Shown: positions 8,746 to 16,466 of the stretch, piece after piece
Position numbering within the stretch: the stretch's first letter is position 1
Layout: each line of letters begins with the position of its first letter
The notes under the pieces: model-generated
Databases searched by the model: none
What the model saw: only the letters and a program-made list of their open reading frames with translations
What the model was told of the DNA's origin: nothing
Assembly: GCF_900106525.1 (NCBI RefSeq)
Contig: NZ_FNOG01000002.1
Span: forward strand, 597,563 to 661,562
Direction: 5' to 3'
DNA from: Lysobacter enzymogenes
Lineage (GTDB): Bacteria; Pseudomonadota; Gammaproteobacteria; Xanthomonadales; Xanthomonadaceae
DNA: 64,000 nucleotides
Made by a program: the position numbers and the translations under genes

Positions 8746-9873
8746 TCAACCGCCCCGCTTCTCCTGCGCATGCCAAGCCGCCAACACCTCACCCTCCCGC
8801 TGCGCCGACAACCCAGCCTTCGGCTTGGCCCGCCGCTCCTCAGGCAACTTGCGCCACCACGCCAACGTATCGCGCACCGTCTCGCGCAGCGGCCGGTAGG
8901 TCAGCCCCGCCGCGCGCGCTTTGCTCACTGACGTGCGGCCGAAACCCGCGTACTCGCCGCGCGCCGGAATCCACGCCGGCATGTCGCCCCAGGCCGATAC
9001 CTTCTGCGCTTCCAGGAAATCCGCCGGCACCCAGGTCACGCTGGACTTCTTGCCCGACGCGCGCTGCGACTCGCGCAGCAACGCGCCCATCGTCAACGCG
9101 CCCGGCGCGCCGTCGGCGTTGTAGATGCCGAACTGGCCGCGTTCGATCGTCGTCAACAAAAACGCGGCGAGATCGCGCACGTCGATGAACTGGGTCGGGT
9201 CTTGCGCGCTGCCGGGGCCGAGGATCTCGCCGCCGCGGTCGGCGCGCGCCGGCCAGTAGGTGAAGCGGTCGCTGTTGTCGCCCGGGCCGACGATCAGCCC
9301 CGGCCTCACCACGGTCGCGCGGCCCGGCAGCTCCGCCTCGGCCGCTTTCTCGCACAGCGCCTTGAGCCCGCCATAGGTTTCGTTGCTGACCTTGTCGACG
9401 GTGGGGTCGGCCAGCACCGCCAGCGGCGAGTTCTCGTCGCTCGGCACGTCGTTCTTGGCGTAGACCGAAATGGTGGAGACCAAAACGTATTGCTTGATCT
9501 TCGGCGCGAGCAGCTTGGCCGAGCGCGTCACATCCGCCGGAATGTAGGCCGAGGTATCCAGCACCGCATCCCACTGGCGCTCGCCTGCCAGCGCGGTCAG
9601 ATCGGTCTTGCGGTCGCCGTGCAATTGTTCGATGTCGCGATAGTCTTCGCCGGAAAACTTGTCCGGGTTGGTCTTACCGCGGTTGAACAAGGTCAGCGTG
9701 TGTCCGCGCTTGCGCGCCGCCTCGACGAAATGCGGGCCGAGGAAGCCGGTGCCGCCGAGCACCAGCAATTTGAGCGGCTTCGCCCGGGCGGCGGCGAGCG
9801 CGCCGCCCGGCAGCGCGAGCAGGCTCATGGCGGCCGCGCCGGCGGCGAGGAAATCGCGGCGATCGATGGTCAT
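8746..9873 (-). CDS. NAD-dependent epimerase/dehydratase-like protein with Tat signal
   Basis: A 375-residue extended short-chain dehydrogenase/reductase. The N terminus is a twin-arginine export signal (DRRDFLAAGAAAMSLLALPGG). The mature part begins with the Rossmann nucleotide loop LVLGGTGFLGPHFVEAARKR, and later shows VSTISVYAKND and ETYGGLKALCEKA, consistent with an NAD(P)-binding sugar epimerase or isoflavone-reductase-like protein. Periplasmic location is unusual for this fold and suggests folding with cofactor before Tat export. The ATG overlaps the TGA of the transporter gene by four bases (ATGA), so the two are an operon and translationally coupled. The frame continues upstream to 11262 in antisense-like sequence; that extension is not real. 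Substrate unknown. Confidence 0.88.
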   Translation of the reverse strand: MTIDRRDFLAAGAAAMSLLALPGGALAAARAKPLKLLVLGGTGFLGPHFVEAARKRGHTLTLFNRGKTNPDKFSGEDYRDIEQLHGDRKTDLTALAGERQWDAVLDTSAYIPADVTRSAKLLAPKIKQYVLVSTISVYAKNDVPSDENSPLAVLADPTVDKVSNETYGGLKALCEKAAEAELPGRATVVRPGLIVGPGDNSDRFTYWPARADRGGEILGPGSAQDPTQFIDVRDLAAFLLTTIERGQFGIYNADGAPGALTMGALLRESQRASGKKSSVTWVPADFLEAQKVSAWGDMPAWIPARGEYAGFGRTSVSKARAAGLTYRPLRETVRDTLAWWRKLPEERRAKPKAGLSAQREGEVLAAWHAQEKRGG

Positions 9874-11213
9874 GCGGCACCTCGTGGGTTGGGTTCGATG
9901 GACGGTACGGAATCGGTGGCGCCGGGCAAGCTGCGCTGCGCGCGCACGATGCTCCAGGCGCCGGCGGTCATGCCCGCAGCGGCGAGCGCGCCGGCGGCGA
10001 ACACGGCCTGAGTGCCGAGCAGGGCCACGGCCTTGTGGATCCAGACGAAGGCCAGGTCGGTGCCGCGGAACACCGCGGTGTCGATCACCGCCTTGCCTTT
10101 GTAGCGAGAGGGCCGGTCCATGCGCGTGTACAGGGTTTCGCGCGCCGGCTTGGATAAGGCGAACTCGCTGGAGCGTTGCAACACCTGCACCACCGCGACC
10201 ATCATCGGCAGCGGCGAGGCCATCAGCGCGGCGAAGCCCAGCAGCAGGATCAGCCCGGGCATCAGCAACGCCGGCGCGACGCCGTAGCGATTGAGCAGCC
10301 AGCGCGTGAGCAGCAACTGGGTCAGGATCGCCAGCAGATTCACCGCGCTGTCGATGCGGGCGAAATAGCGCGTGGCCGCTTCCGCGCTGGGATAGAACTC
10401 GCGCGCGATCGCCGACTGCTGGTTGTACAGCAAGGTCGCCGCGCCGACGCTGAAAAACAGGGTGATCGCCATCGCCCGCAACGCCGGCCGCTGCCACACC
10501 AGGCGCAGCCCCGCCCAGACCGACCCGCCCATCGCACCCTCGCCGCTCACCAGCCCCTGCGCGCGCTCGCGCGCGATCGCCCACGGCCGCAGCCGCACCA
10601 CGCACAGCACGCACACCGACAGGAAAGCGGCCGAGACCAACAGCAGATTCGCCACGCCCAAGGGCTGGACCAACCACTGGGTCAACATCGGCCCGAGCAC
10701 CGCTCCGGCGGTACCGCCCGCGCCGATGTAGCCGTAGACGCGACGCGCCTGACGGTCGTCGAACACGTCGGCCATGTAGCTCCAGAACACCGTCACCGCG
10801 AACAGGTTGAAGATCGCGGTCCAGACGAAGAACGCCATGCCGCGGCCCGGCACCTGCGCGTGGAAGGCCCAGTGAAAACCGAAGAGGCACAGGATGAACA
10901 CGCCGTACACCATCGGCAGCAGCGCGCGCCGCGGGAAGCGCGCGACCAGCGCGCCGTACACCGGCTGCAGCGCCAGCATCGCCACGAAGGTGCAGGTAAA
11001 CAGCACCTGCAGCACGAAGTCCTTGAGTTCCCAGCCGTGGCCGCGCGCCCAGTCGATCCAGGCATGCGGGAACACCGTGGCCGCGTCGGCCGAAGCGCCC
11101 ATCGCATCGCGCACCGGGCGCAGCACGTAATAGCCGCACAGCAGGCAGAAGAAATAGAGCAGCGACCACCACAGCGGCGGCGTGCTGGTCAGGGCCTTGC
11201 GCAGGCCGCTCAT
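9870..11213 (-). CDS. ADP/ATP antiporter-like MFS transporter (paralogue 1)
   Basis: A 12-helix membrane protein of about 447 residues from the branch annotated as NTP/NTP exchange or AAA-family ATP:ADP antiporter-like. The marker is LLCGYYVLRPVRDAMG at the end of helix 1; other conserved parts are NLFAVTVFWSYMADVFDD, YGYIGAGGTAGAVLGP and the C-terminal RYKGKAVIDTAVFRGTD. The same blocks occur in the protein at 14663-16051, so they are paralogues. True nucleotide exchange is known from intracellular bacteria and plastids and cannot be assumed in a free-living organism. The ATG at 11213 (MSGLRKAL) is preferred over the Arg-rich extension to 11252. It is the first gene of a two-gene operon with the Tat epimerase. 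Confidence 0.85.
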   Translation of the reverse strand: MSGLRKALTSTPPLWWSLLYFFCLLCGYYVLRPVRDAMGASADAATVFPHAWIDWARGHGWELKDFVLQVLFTCTFVAMLALQPVYGALVARFPRRALLPMVYGVFILCLFGFHWAFHAQVPGRGMAFFVWTAIFNLFAVTVFWSYMADVFDDRQARRVYGYIGAGGTAGAVLGPMLTQWLVQPLGVANLLLVSAAFLSVCVLCVVRLRPWAIARERAQGLVSGEGAMGGSVWAGLRLVWQRPALRAMAITLFFSVGAATLLYNQQSAIAREFYPSAEAATRYFARIDSAVNLLAILTQLLLTRWLLNRYGVAPALLMPGLILLLGFAALMASPLPMMVAVVQVLQRSSEFALSKPARETLYTRMDRPSRYKGKAVIDTAVFRGTDLAFVWIHKAVALLGTQAVFAAGALAAAGMTAGAWSIVRAQRSLPGATDSVPSIEPNPRGAA

Positions 11214-11596
11214 GCGCGCGCTCCGGGTTCGCGCACAGGCGCGCGCAGACACCGTCGGTCATCGCTACGCGCCGCGCTCAACGGCGCGCGCACGTCTTCG
11301 CCCCCGCACCGCAAGCACGGTTCGCGCATGGTCGCTGCTCCCATTTTCCCGCGAACAAAGTAGCGCCGCGGCGGGAATGGCGGCGTCTGCGGATGGTCAT
11401 CCCGACCTTTGGCATAGGCTGCGATGCCCCGCTCAGCGCAGGTGTCCGCAGATATCCACATCAGGCGTGCCGTCAGGCATCGCTGCGACGCAAGAACACC
11501 GAGATTCCGCGATCGACGCCACGAATTCGAACCGATGCGGCGCCAGTCGACGCCCGCGCCGATAGCCTGGGCTCCAGGTCGCCAGCGCAGGATGCC
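11214..11596. other. Divergent promoter region, 383 bp
   Basis: Spacer between two divergent operons (transporter/epimerase and the putative immunity/effector pair). I see no repeat, no hairpin terminator and no convincing -35/-10 pair. Open frames crossing it are Arg/Pro-rich and lack ribosome binding sites. Confidence 0.5.
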
Positions 11597-12253
11597 ATGC
11601 CCGCCATCACCGCCCTCGCTACGCGGTTCCGACCGATCTGGCTGTGCGTGCTGCTCGCACCGGCCTGCGCCGGACCGAGCTTTACTTACACGCCGGCCAA
11701 GGAGATCGCCGCCATGCCCCACCCGCTCGCCGATGCTTCCGCCCCGCTCGAATCCGGGCCGCTCATCGCCCGCGTGCTGAAGCTGATCGACAGCATCCAC
11801 GGCGCGGCCGATCTGGCGCCGGACAATATCGAACAGCAGACGGGTTTGTCCGTGCGCATCCATTCCGCGGACCGCACCGAGTACGCCGCTTCAGGCAGGA
11901 TCGATCCCGACTGGGCTTACAGCCTCGCCTCGGTCTCCTATCGCCAGGGACAAGCGCCGAGCCGGTTGGATTTCGACTTCATCGATGCGCGCGCCGACCG
12001 CGGCGAACCCGCCAATCCGACCGCGATCTGCACGCTGGATCTGGACGGCTACCGGCGCGCGTTGTCCGCTCAAGGTTTCAAGCAGACGCGATTGGCGGGG
12101 CATGCGCCGGACCCGGGTTTCGGCTTTCGCGGGGTGGAGCTTTTGACCTTCGCACGCGGTAAGGTCGAGGTGAGCTTGCGCACCTACGGCGACCGCGCCC
12201 CCGACGATGGGCGCGCCTGCATCGCCGGCCTGCGCATCAGCGTGCAGTCGTGA
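11597..12253 (+). CDS. Putative immunity protein (X-Tfi candidate), exported
   Basis: A 218-residue protein not recognised by sequence. The ATG at 11597 has AGGA four bases upstream and gives an N-terminal export signal (RFRPIWLCVLLAPACAG) with a cysteine that could be lipidated, although the lipobox is weak. The mature part contains YSLASVSYRQGQAPSRLDFD and two more cysteines (TAICTLDL and ACIAGLRI). It sits directly upstream of the XVIPCD protein; its TGA overlaps a GTG of that frame by four bases. In Xanthomonadales, genes for type IV secretion effectors are usually next to a gene for an exported lipoprotein that protects the producer, so an immunity role is inferred from gene order, export signal and coupling, not from similarity. 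Confidence 0.6.
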   Translation: MPAITALATRFRPIWLCVLLAPACAGPSFTYTPAKEIAAMPHPLADASAPLESGPLIARVLKLIDSIHGAADLAPDNIEQQTGLSVRIHSADRTEYAASGRIDPDWAYSLASVSYRQGQAPSRLDFDFIDARADRGEPANPTAICTLDLDGYRRALSAQGFKQTRLAGHAPDPGFGFRGVELLTFARGKVEVSLRTYGDRAPDDGRACIAGLRISVQS

Positions 12254-12267
12254 GCGGGGACGCGGCC

Positions 12268-13572
12268 ATGCCTACGCCTGCGGAACGGCTCGAAACCATG
12301 CTGGCCGACTTCGAGCGCGACAACCCCATCGCCGGAGCCAATCTTCGTACCTTGATCGAGACCACGCCGGAGTTGGAAGTACGGATGCTGACCGCGATCG
12401 GCGATGGCAATCTCGATACCTTCAAGCCGCTGGACCCCGCGCTGCGCGCGAGCGGCTGGATAGCCGGCTTCAACCCGAAAGACGACTCCATCCTGCTACC
12501 GATCGATCTCCTGCAGGGAGCCGGCGCGGATCCGCAGAAAGCCAATACGCTGCGCCTGGCGTTGGGCCACGAGGTCGAGCATGCGGTCAACAAGGAGGAG
12601 ATCGCGCGCAACGCCGAATCCACTCAACGCGAAATCACTCGGATCGCGAAAAGCCCGTCGCCCCACGACTACACCGATGTCCTGAAGGCCTACAACGACA
12701 CCCTGCGTCCGCGCGAGATCAACGATCAGATCGCCGGCTTCAACGTCCTGGCCGCGCACGTGCGTCGGGAAAATCCCGACGCCACGCCCGAGGAGCTGTA
12801 TGCGAAACTCTACGCCTCCTCCGACCAGATGCAGCCTTACTTCGACGTCGGCCTCGACGCGAACGGCCAGCGTACTTTCACGCCCAAGCCCGGACTGACC
12901 CTCGGCCCTAACGGCGATATCGCTCCCACTGCGGAAAACATCGAGGCGATGGGCCAGCATTTCTTCGACAGGGCCCGGTATGCAGAGCGCTATGCCGCAC
13001 GCAACTTGGAGATGGCCGAAAAAGCCGAAAACCAAGCGGCGCTGGCCGATCCGAGCCGGCCGCCAATGGAAATAAAGGTGGACCTGCAGGCGTTGGGGCT
13101 GCCCGGCCTTGCGCTGCCGCTGGGCTTCTCCGACAGCAGCCCTTCGCTGGCGCCGGGAGCTCGATCGCCCGAAACGGCGCCGCACTCCACCGAATCGGCG
13201 ACACCTTCGCTCTTGCTCGATCCGTCTAGGGGCTTGCCGGGCGAACCCGGTCCCAGCGACCGCGCTTACTTCCAACTGGTGCGCGACCGGCTGCCCGAGC
13301 AAGTGCCCGATCACGCCGTTGCGCACGCGGTGCTGCAAGCCAAACGCGACGGGCTGGAAGCCGATCAGGTCGACCCGAGCAAGATCGGTTTTAGCCAGGG
13401 GAGAATTTGGATCGGCGCAACCACGCCGGGGTTCCACGTCAGCGTCGATCCGGCGCAGGCGCCGCCCATGGAGCAGGTACAGCGCGAACTTCAGACGCCG
13501 TCGTCGGCGCAGTCCCAGAGCCCCGCCGTCGGGTCCGAGGAGCTTCAATCCCCGGGTGGCCGGTCGCGATGA
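12268..13572 (+). CDS. Putative X-T4SS effector: HExxH metallopeptidase domain plus XVIPCD
   Basis: A 434-residue, two-part protein. The C-terminal part (about residues 330-425) begins SDRAYFQLVRDRLPEQVPD, continues with HAVLQAKRDGLEADQVDP and GRIWIGATTPGFHVSVDP, and ends in a Gln/Ser-rich tail. This follows the pattern of XVIPCD, the tag that binds the VirD4 coupling protein of the bacteria-killing type IV secretion system of Xanthomonadales. The N-terminal part carries LALGHEVEHAVNKEE, an HExxH zinc-peptidase motif (H101, E102, H105), with E150 in REINDQIAGFN as a possible third ligand. The ATG at 12268 has GGGGA seven bases before it; a GTG at 12250 would overlap the upstream stop. There is no signal peptide, as expected for this secretion route. 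The target is unknown. Confidence 0.72.
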   Translation: MPTPAERLETMLADFERDNPIAGANLRTLIETTPELEVRMLTAIGDGNLDTFKPLDPALRASGWIAGFNPKDDSILLPIDLLQGAGADPQKANTLRLALGHEVEHAVNKEEIARNAESTQREITRIAKSPSPHDYTDVLKAYNDTLRPREINDQIAGFNVLAAHVRRENPDATPEELYAKLYASSDQMQPYFDVGLDANGQRTFTPKPGLTLGPNGDIAPTAENIEAMGQHFFDRARYAERYAARNLEMAEKAENQAALADPSRPPMEIKVDLQALGLPGLALPLGFSDSSPSLAPGARSPETAPHSTESATPSLLLDPSRGLPGEPGPSDRAYFQLVRDRLPEQVPDHAVAHAVLQAKRDGLEADQVDPSKIGFSQGRIWIGATTPGFHVSVDPAQAPPMEQVQRELQTPSSAQSQSPAVGSEELQSPGGRSR

Positions 13573-13728
13573 ATCCGCGGGCTCGGCGGCGCGGCGCCCA
13601 GCCCGCTTGAGCCCGCGTCCGACCGAAGCGGGGATGCAGTAGCGCATCGTATCGACCTTGCCGCCGTGGCGGCCAGGAGCGCGAATACGCCGCATCGCGA
13701 CTCCCGCTCTTCAGGCAAGCCTCGCCGC

Positions 13729-14625
13729 TCAGTGCGCGGTTTCGATCGGCGCTCGCAACGCCGCCCGCAACCTCAACCGCGAAATCTCCGGCGGCACCCC
13801 GAACCGCACCGGCAGGATGCTGGTGCCGATGCCGGTGGACACGAACAGCGACTTGCCGTCCTCGACGATGTAGCCGCCGGCGTAGCGTATCTGCGCCGGC
13901 ACCACGGGCGTGCCGAACCACGGCAGCCGCACCTGGCCGCCGTGGGTGTGGCCGGCGACGGTCAGCGCGGCGCGCGCCGGGATTTCGGGAAACAGGTCCG
14001 GGTTGTGGGTCAGCGCGATGACCGGCGCTTGGTCGTTGACGCCGTCGAAGGCGCCGACGATGTCGTGGGCGGTTTCCCATTTGTCGCCGATGCCGACGAT
14101 CCACAGCCCGCATCCGCCCAAACGCACCTTGCGCGCCTGGTCTTCCAGCACGATCACCCCGGCCGACTCCAGCGCCGCGCGCACGCGCGCGCCGTCCTTC
14201 CACCAGTCGTGATTGCCGAGCACCGCGTACACCGGCTTGCGCGCGGTCAGCGGCTTGAGGTGCGGCGCCAGTTCGTCGGCGGAGATGTAGGTGCCGCCGA
14301 GCACGCTGAGGATCACGTAGTCGCCGGCCATCAGCACCGCCGGCGCGTCGCTGGCGATCAGCCGGTCGACGATGCGGTCGAGCTTGTCCAGGCCGTTGTG
14401 CGGCGAACCGGTGTGGGTGTCGGCGACCACGTCCAGGCGCAGGCCGTCGCAGTCGCGCGACCAATGCGGCAGGGCCAGGTCGTAGTCGCGTTCGACCAAT
14501 TGCCGCGGTTCCCAGAAGAAGCCCCAGGCCAGGCAGCCCAGCGCGATCAGCACCGTGCCGACGAACAAACGCTGCAGCCAGACATTGCGCGGCCACGGCC
14601 GCCAGCCGCGCGGCGTGCGGCTCAT
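13729..14625 (-). CDS. Membrane-anchored metallophosphoesterase (YaeI/YkoQ type)
   Basis: A 298-residue calcineurin-like phosphoesterase with one N-terminal membrane helix (LFVGTVLIALGCLAWGFFW). All metal-binding blocks are present: DVVADTHTG, MAGDYV, LGNHDWW, LTHNPD and the histidine pair in AGHTHGGQ. This arrangement is that of the YaeI/YkoQ group of membrane phosphoesterases acting on the outer face of the inner membrane, some of which cleave lipid-linked phosphates. Its start lies 37 bases after the stop of the upstream transporter gene on the same strand, so the two are probably co-transcribed. The natural substrate cannot be deduced. Confidence 0.9.
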   Translation of the reverse strand: MSRTPRGWRPWPRNVWLQRLFVGTVLIALGCLAWGFFWEPRQLVERDYDLALPHWSRDCDGLRLDVVADTHTGSPHNGLDKLDRIVDRLIASDAPAVLMAGDYVILSVLGGTYISADELAPHLKPLTARKPVYAVLGNHDWWKDGARVRAALESAGVIVLEDQARKVRLGGCGLWIVGIGDKWETAHDIVGAFDGVNDQAPVIALTHNPDLFPEIPARAALTVAGHTHGGQVRLPWFGTPVVPAQIRYAGGYIVEDGKSLFVSTGIGTSILPVRFGVPPEISRLRLRAALRAPIETAH

Positions 14626-14662
14626 CGACCGCCCGCTCGCGGCCGCTGCGTGCGCGCCGCGC

Positions 14663-16051
14663 TCATGCGCGTGCGTCCCGCGCCGCTTCGTCGGCGCCGC
14701 CGCGCTGCACCCAGCGGGTCAGGTTCCAGCCGACCACGCCGGCGCCGACCGCGACTGCGGCGCTGATGCCGGCCAGCCCGGCCACCCCGGCACCGGCCCC
14801 GCGCAAGGCCACCATGGTGCTGGCGACCATGACATCGCCGAACCGCCACACCGCGGTGTCGACCGCGTTCTTGCCCTTGTAGCGCAGCGTGCGCGCGGCG
14901 CTGGCGAACAAGCTCTCGCGCGCCGGGCCGACCATGCCGTAGGACAGCCCGCGGCTCACCACCAGCGCCAGCGCCACCGCCGGCAACGGGCCGACCAGCC
15001 CGGCCATGCCGGACGGCAGCTGCGCCACCAGCGCGCCGTAGCCGGGGAACAGCTCGGTCAGCGGCACGTAGACATCGCCGACCGCGGCCGCCAGGCTCAA
15101 CACCGCCACCGTCACCACCGACCACACCCCGATCACCGCCGCCGCGCCGCGCCGCGACAGCAGCCACGGCGTGATCAGCACCTGGGTGCTGAGCGCGACG
15201 ATGTTGGTCATCAGGTCCAGATCGGCGGCGAAGCGGGTGCGCGCCACCGCGTCGGTGAAGGTGGCCTTGGAGTAATCGACCACCAGGCCGTAGTTGACCG
15301 TGCCGATCCAGTCGCCCAGCAGCATCAGGATCGCCATCGAGCGCACGAACGGATTGGCGAAGATCTGCTTGATCCCGTCGAACATGCCGCCGCCGATGGC
15401 GGCCTCGTGCTGGCCCTCGAAGCGGCGCGTGCCGTGCACGCGCGACCACTGGCCCAGCGCCAGCACCAGCGCCAGCGCCGCGCACAGCAGCCCGGCGGAG
15501 ACCAGCAGCAGCGGCGCCACGCCGATCGTGCCGACCAATTCGCGGGTCAGCGCCGGCCCGACCAGCGAGCCCACGGTGCCGCCCACGGCGATGATCGGGA
15601 ACAATCGCCGCGCCTGCGCCTCGTTCCAGATGTCGGTCATGAAGCTCCAGAACACCGACACCACGAACAGGTTGAACACGCTGATCCAGACGAAGAACAG
15701 CACGCCCAGCGCATGCGCGCTGAGCGGCCCGCCCTCGCCGAACAAGGGCACGAAGCCGATCAGGCAGGCGATGAAGAAGCCGTACACCACCGGCACCACC
15801 ACCCGCCGCGGGTAGCGCGAGACCAGCGCCGAGAACAGCGGCGTCAGCGCCAGCGTGGCCAGGAACGAGGCGGCGTAGAACCACGGCAGCTGGGTCGAGC
15901 CGACCGCCGCGCTGAGCTGGTCGCGCACCGGCCGGATCACGTAGTACGCGGTCAGCACGCAGAAGAAATAGGCCAGCGACAGCGCCACCGCCCGCCACTC
16001 CCCGGTGTGGACCCGTCCGCCGGACAGGGTGGCGCCTTGCACAGCCGACAT
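14663..16051 (-). CDS. ADP/ATP antiporter-like MFS transporter (paralogue 2)
   Basis: A 462-residue, 12-helix transporter paralogous to the one at 9870-11213. Shared blocks are FCVLTAYYVIRPVRDQL, NLFVVSVFWSFMTDIWNEAQARRLF, AVGGTVGSLVGP and TLRYKGKNAVDTAVWRFGD. The ATG at 16051 has GGAG eight bases upstream; the frame continues to 16393 only through a REP-like repeat. It heads an operon with the metallophosphoesterase. The family name implies nucleotide exchange, but in free-living bacteria its role is not established. Two paralogues this close, each with a different periplasm-facing enzyme, suggest envelope-related roles; this is inference. Confidence 0.85.
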   Translation of the reverse strand: MSAVQGATLSGGRVHTGEWRAVALSLAYFFCVLTAYYVIRPVRDQLSAAVGSTQLPWFYAASFLATLALTPLFSALVSRYPRRVVVPVVYGFFIACLIGFVPLFGEGGPLSAHALGVLFFVWISVFNLFVVSVFWSFMTDIWNEAQARRLFPIIAVGGTVGSLVGPALTRELVGTIGVAPLLLVSAGLLCAALALVLALGQWSRVHGTRRFEGQHEAAIGGGMFDGIKQIFANPFVRSMAILMLLGDWIGTVNYGLVVDYSKATFTDAVARTRFAADLDLMTNIVALSTQVLITPWLLSRRGAAAVIGVWSVVTVAVLSLAAAVGDVYVPLTELFPGYGALVAQLPSGMAGLVGPLPAVALALVVSRGLSYGMVGPARESLFASAARTLRYKGKNAVDTAVWRFGDVMVASTMVALRGAGAGVAGLAGISAAVAVGAGVVGWNLTRWVQRGGADEAARDARA

Positions 16052-16251
16052 CGGGTCGCTCCGTGAGTGAACCGGCGGCGCCTCGCCGCCGGCCCTGCAG
16101 ATCGTGGCCGGCCGCGCGCCCGTGTCGGGATCGCTCCCGGGGCCCGTCGCGGCCGCCGCCGCCCCGCGCCGCCGTGGCGGCCGCGCGATTGCCGGCACGG
16201 TAGCCCAAAGCCGCCGCGTACCGCTACCACCGCGCGTGGCGCGTCGGGCCC

Positions 16252-16350
16252 GGGGCTTGCCCTGCGGGAGCGGCGCGAGCCGCGGCCGCGACATCGCGCA
16301 TACGGCGCGACCGGCCACCCCGCAGTCGCGGCTCGCGCCGCTCCTACAGT
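16252..16350. repeat. REP-like repeat pair, family A
   Basis: Two inverted copies (16261-16291 and 16321-16349) with the core GAGCGGCGCGAGCCGCG, in the 415-bp divergent spacer between the transporter and the GMC oxidoreductase. The same element occurs near 8.3, 31.7-31.9, 36.8, 39.1 and 44.1 kb. I see nothing else in this spacer. Confidence 0.85.
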
Positions 16351-16466
16351 GCAATACGCAGCTGGCGGTGCCGGGCCGGATCGTTGGGAGCATTTACTCT
16401 AGCCACGGCGCTTACGGTCGCCCGATCAGCGCCGCACGCCACGCCGCGCCATAGCCGGAACCGCCA

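Noticed and set aside
8746-11262. Single 838-codon protein fusing transporter region and epimerase
   Set aside because: The upstream part is in the wrong frame for the transporter; two genes with an ATGA overlap explain the region better.
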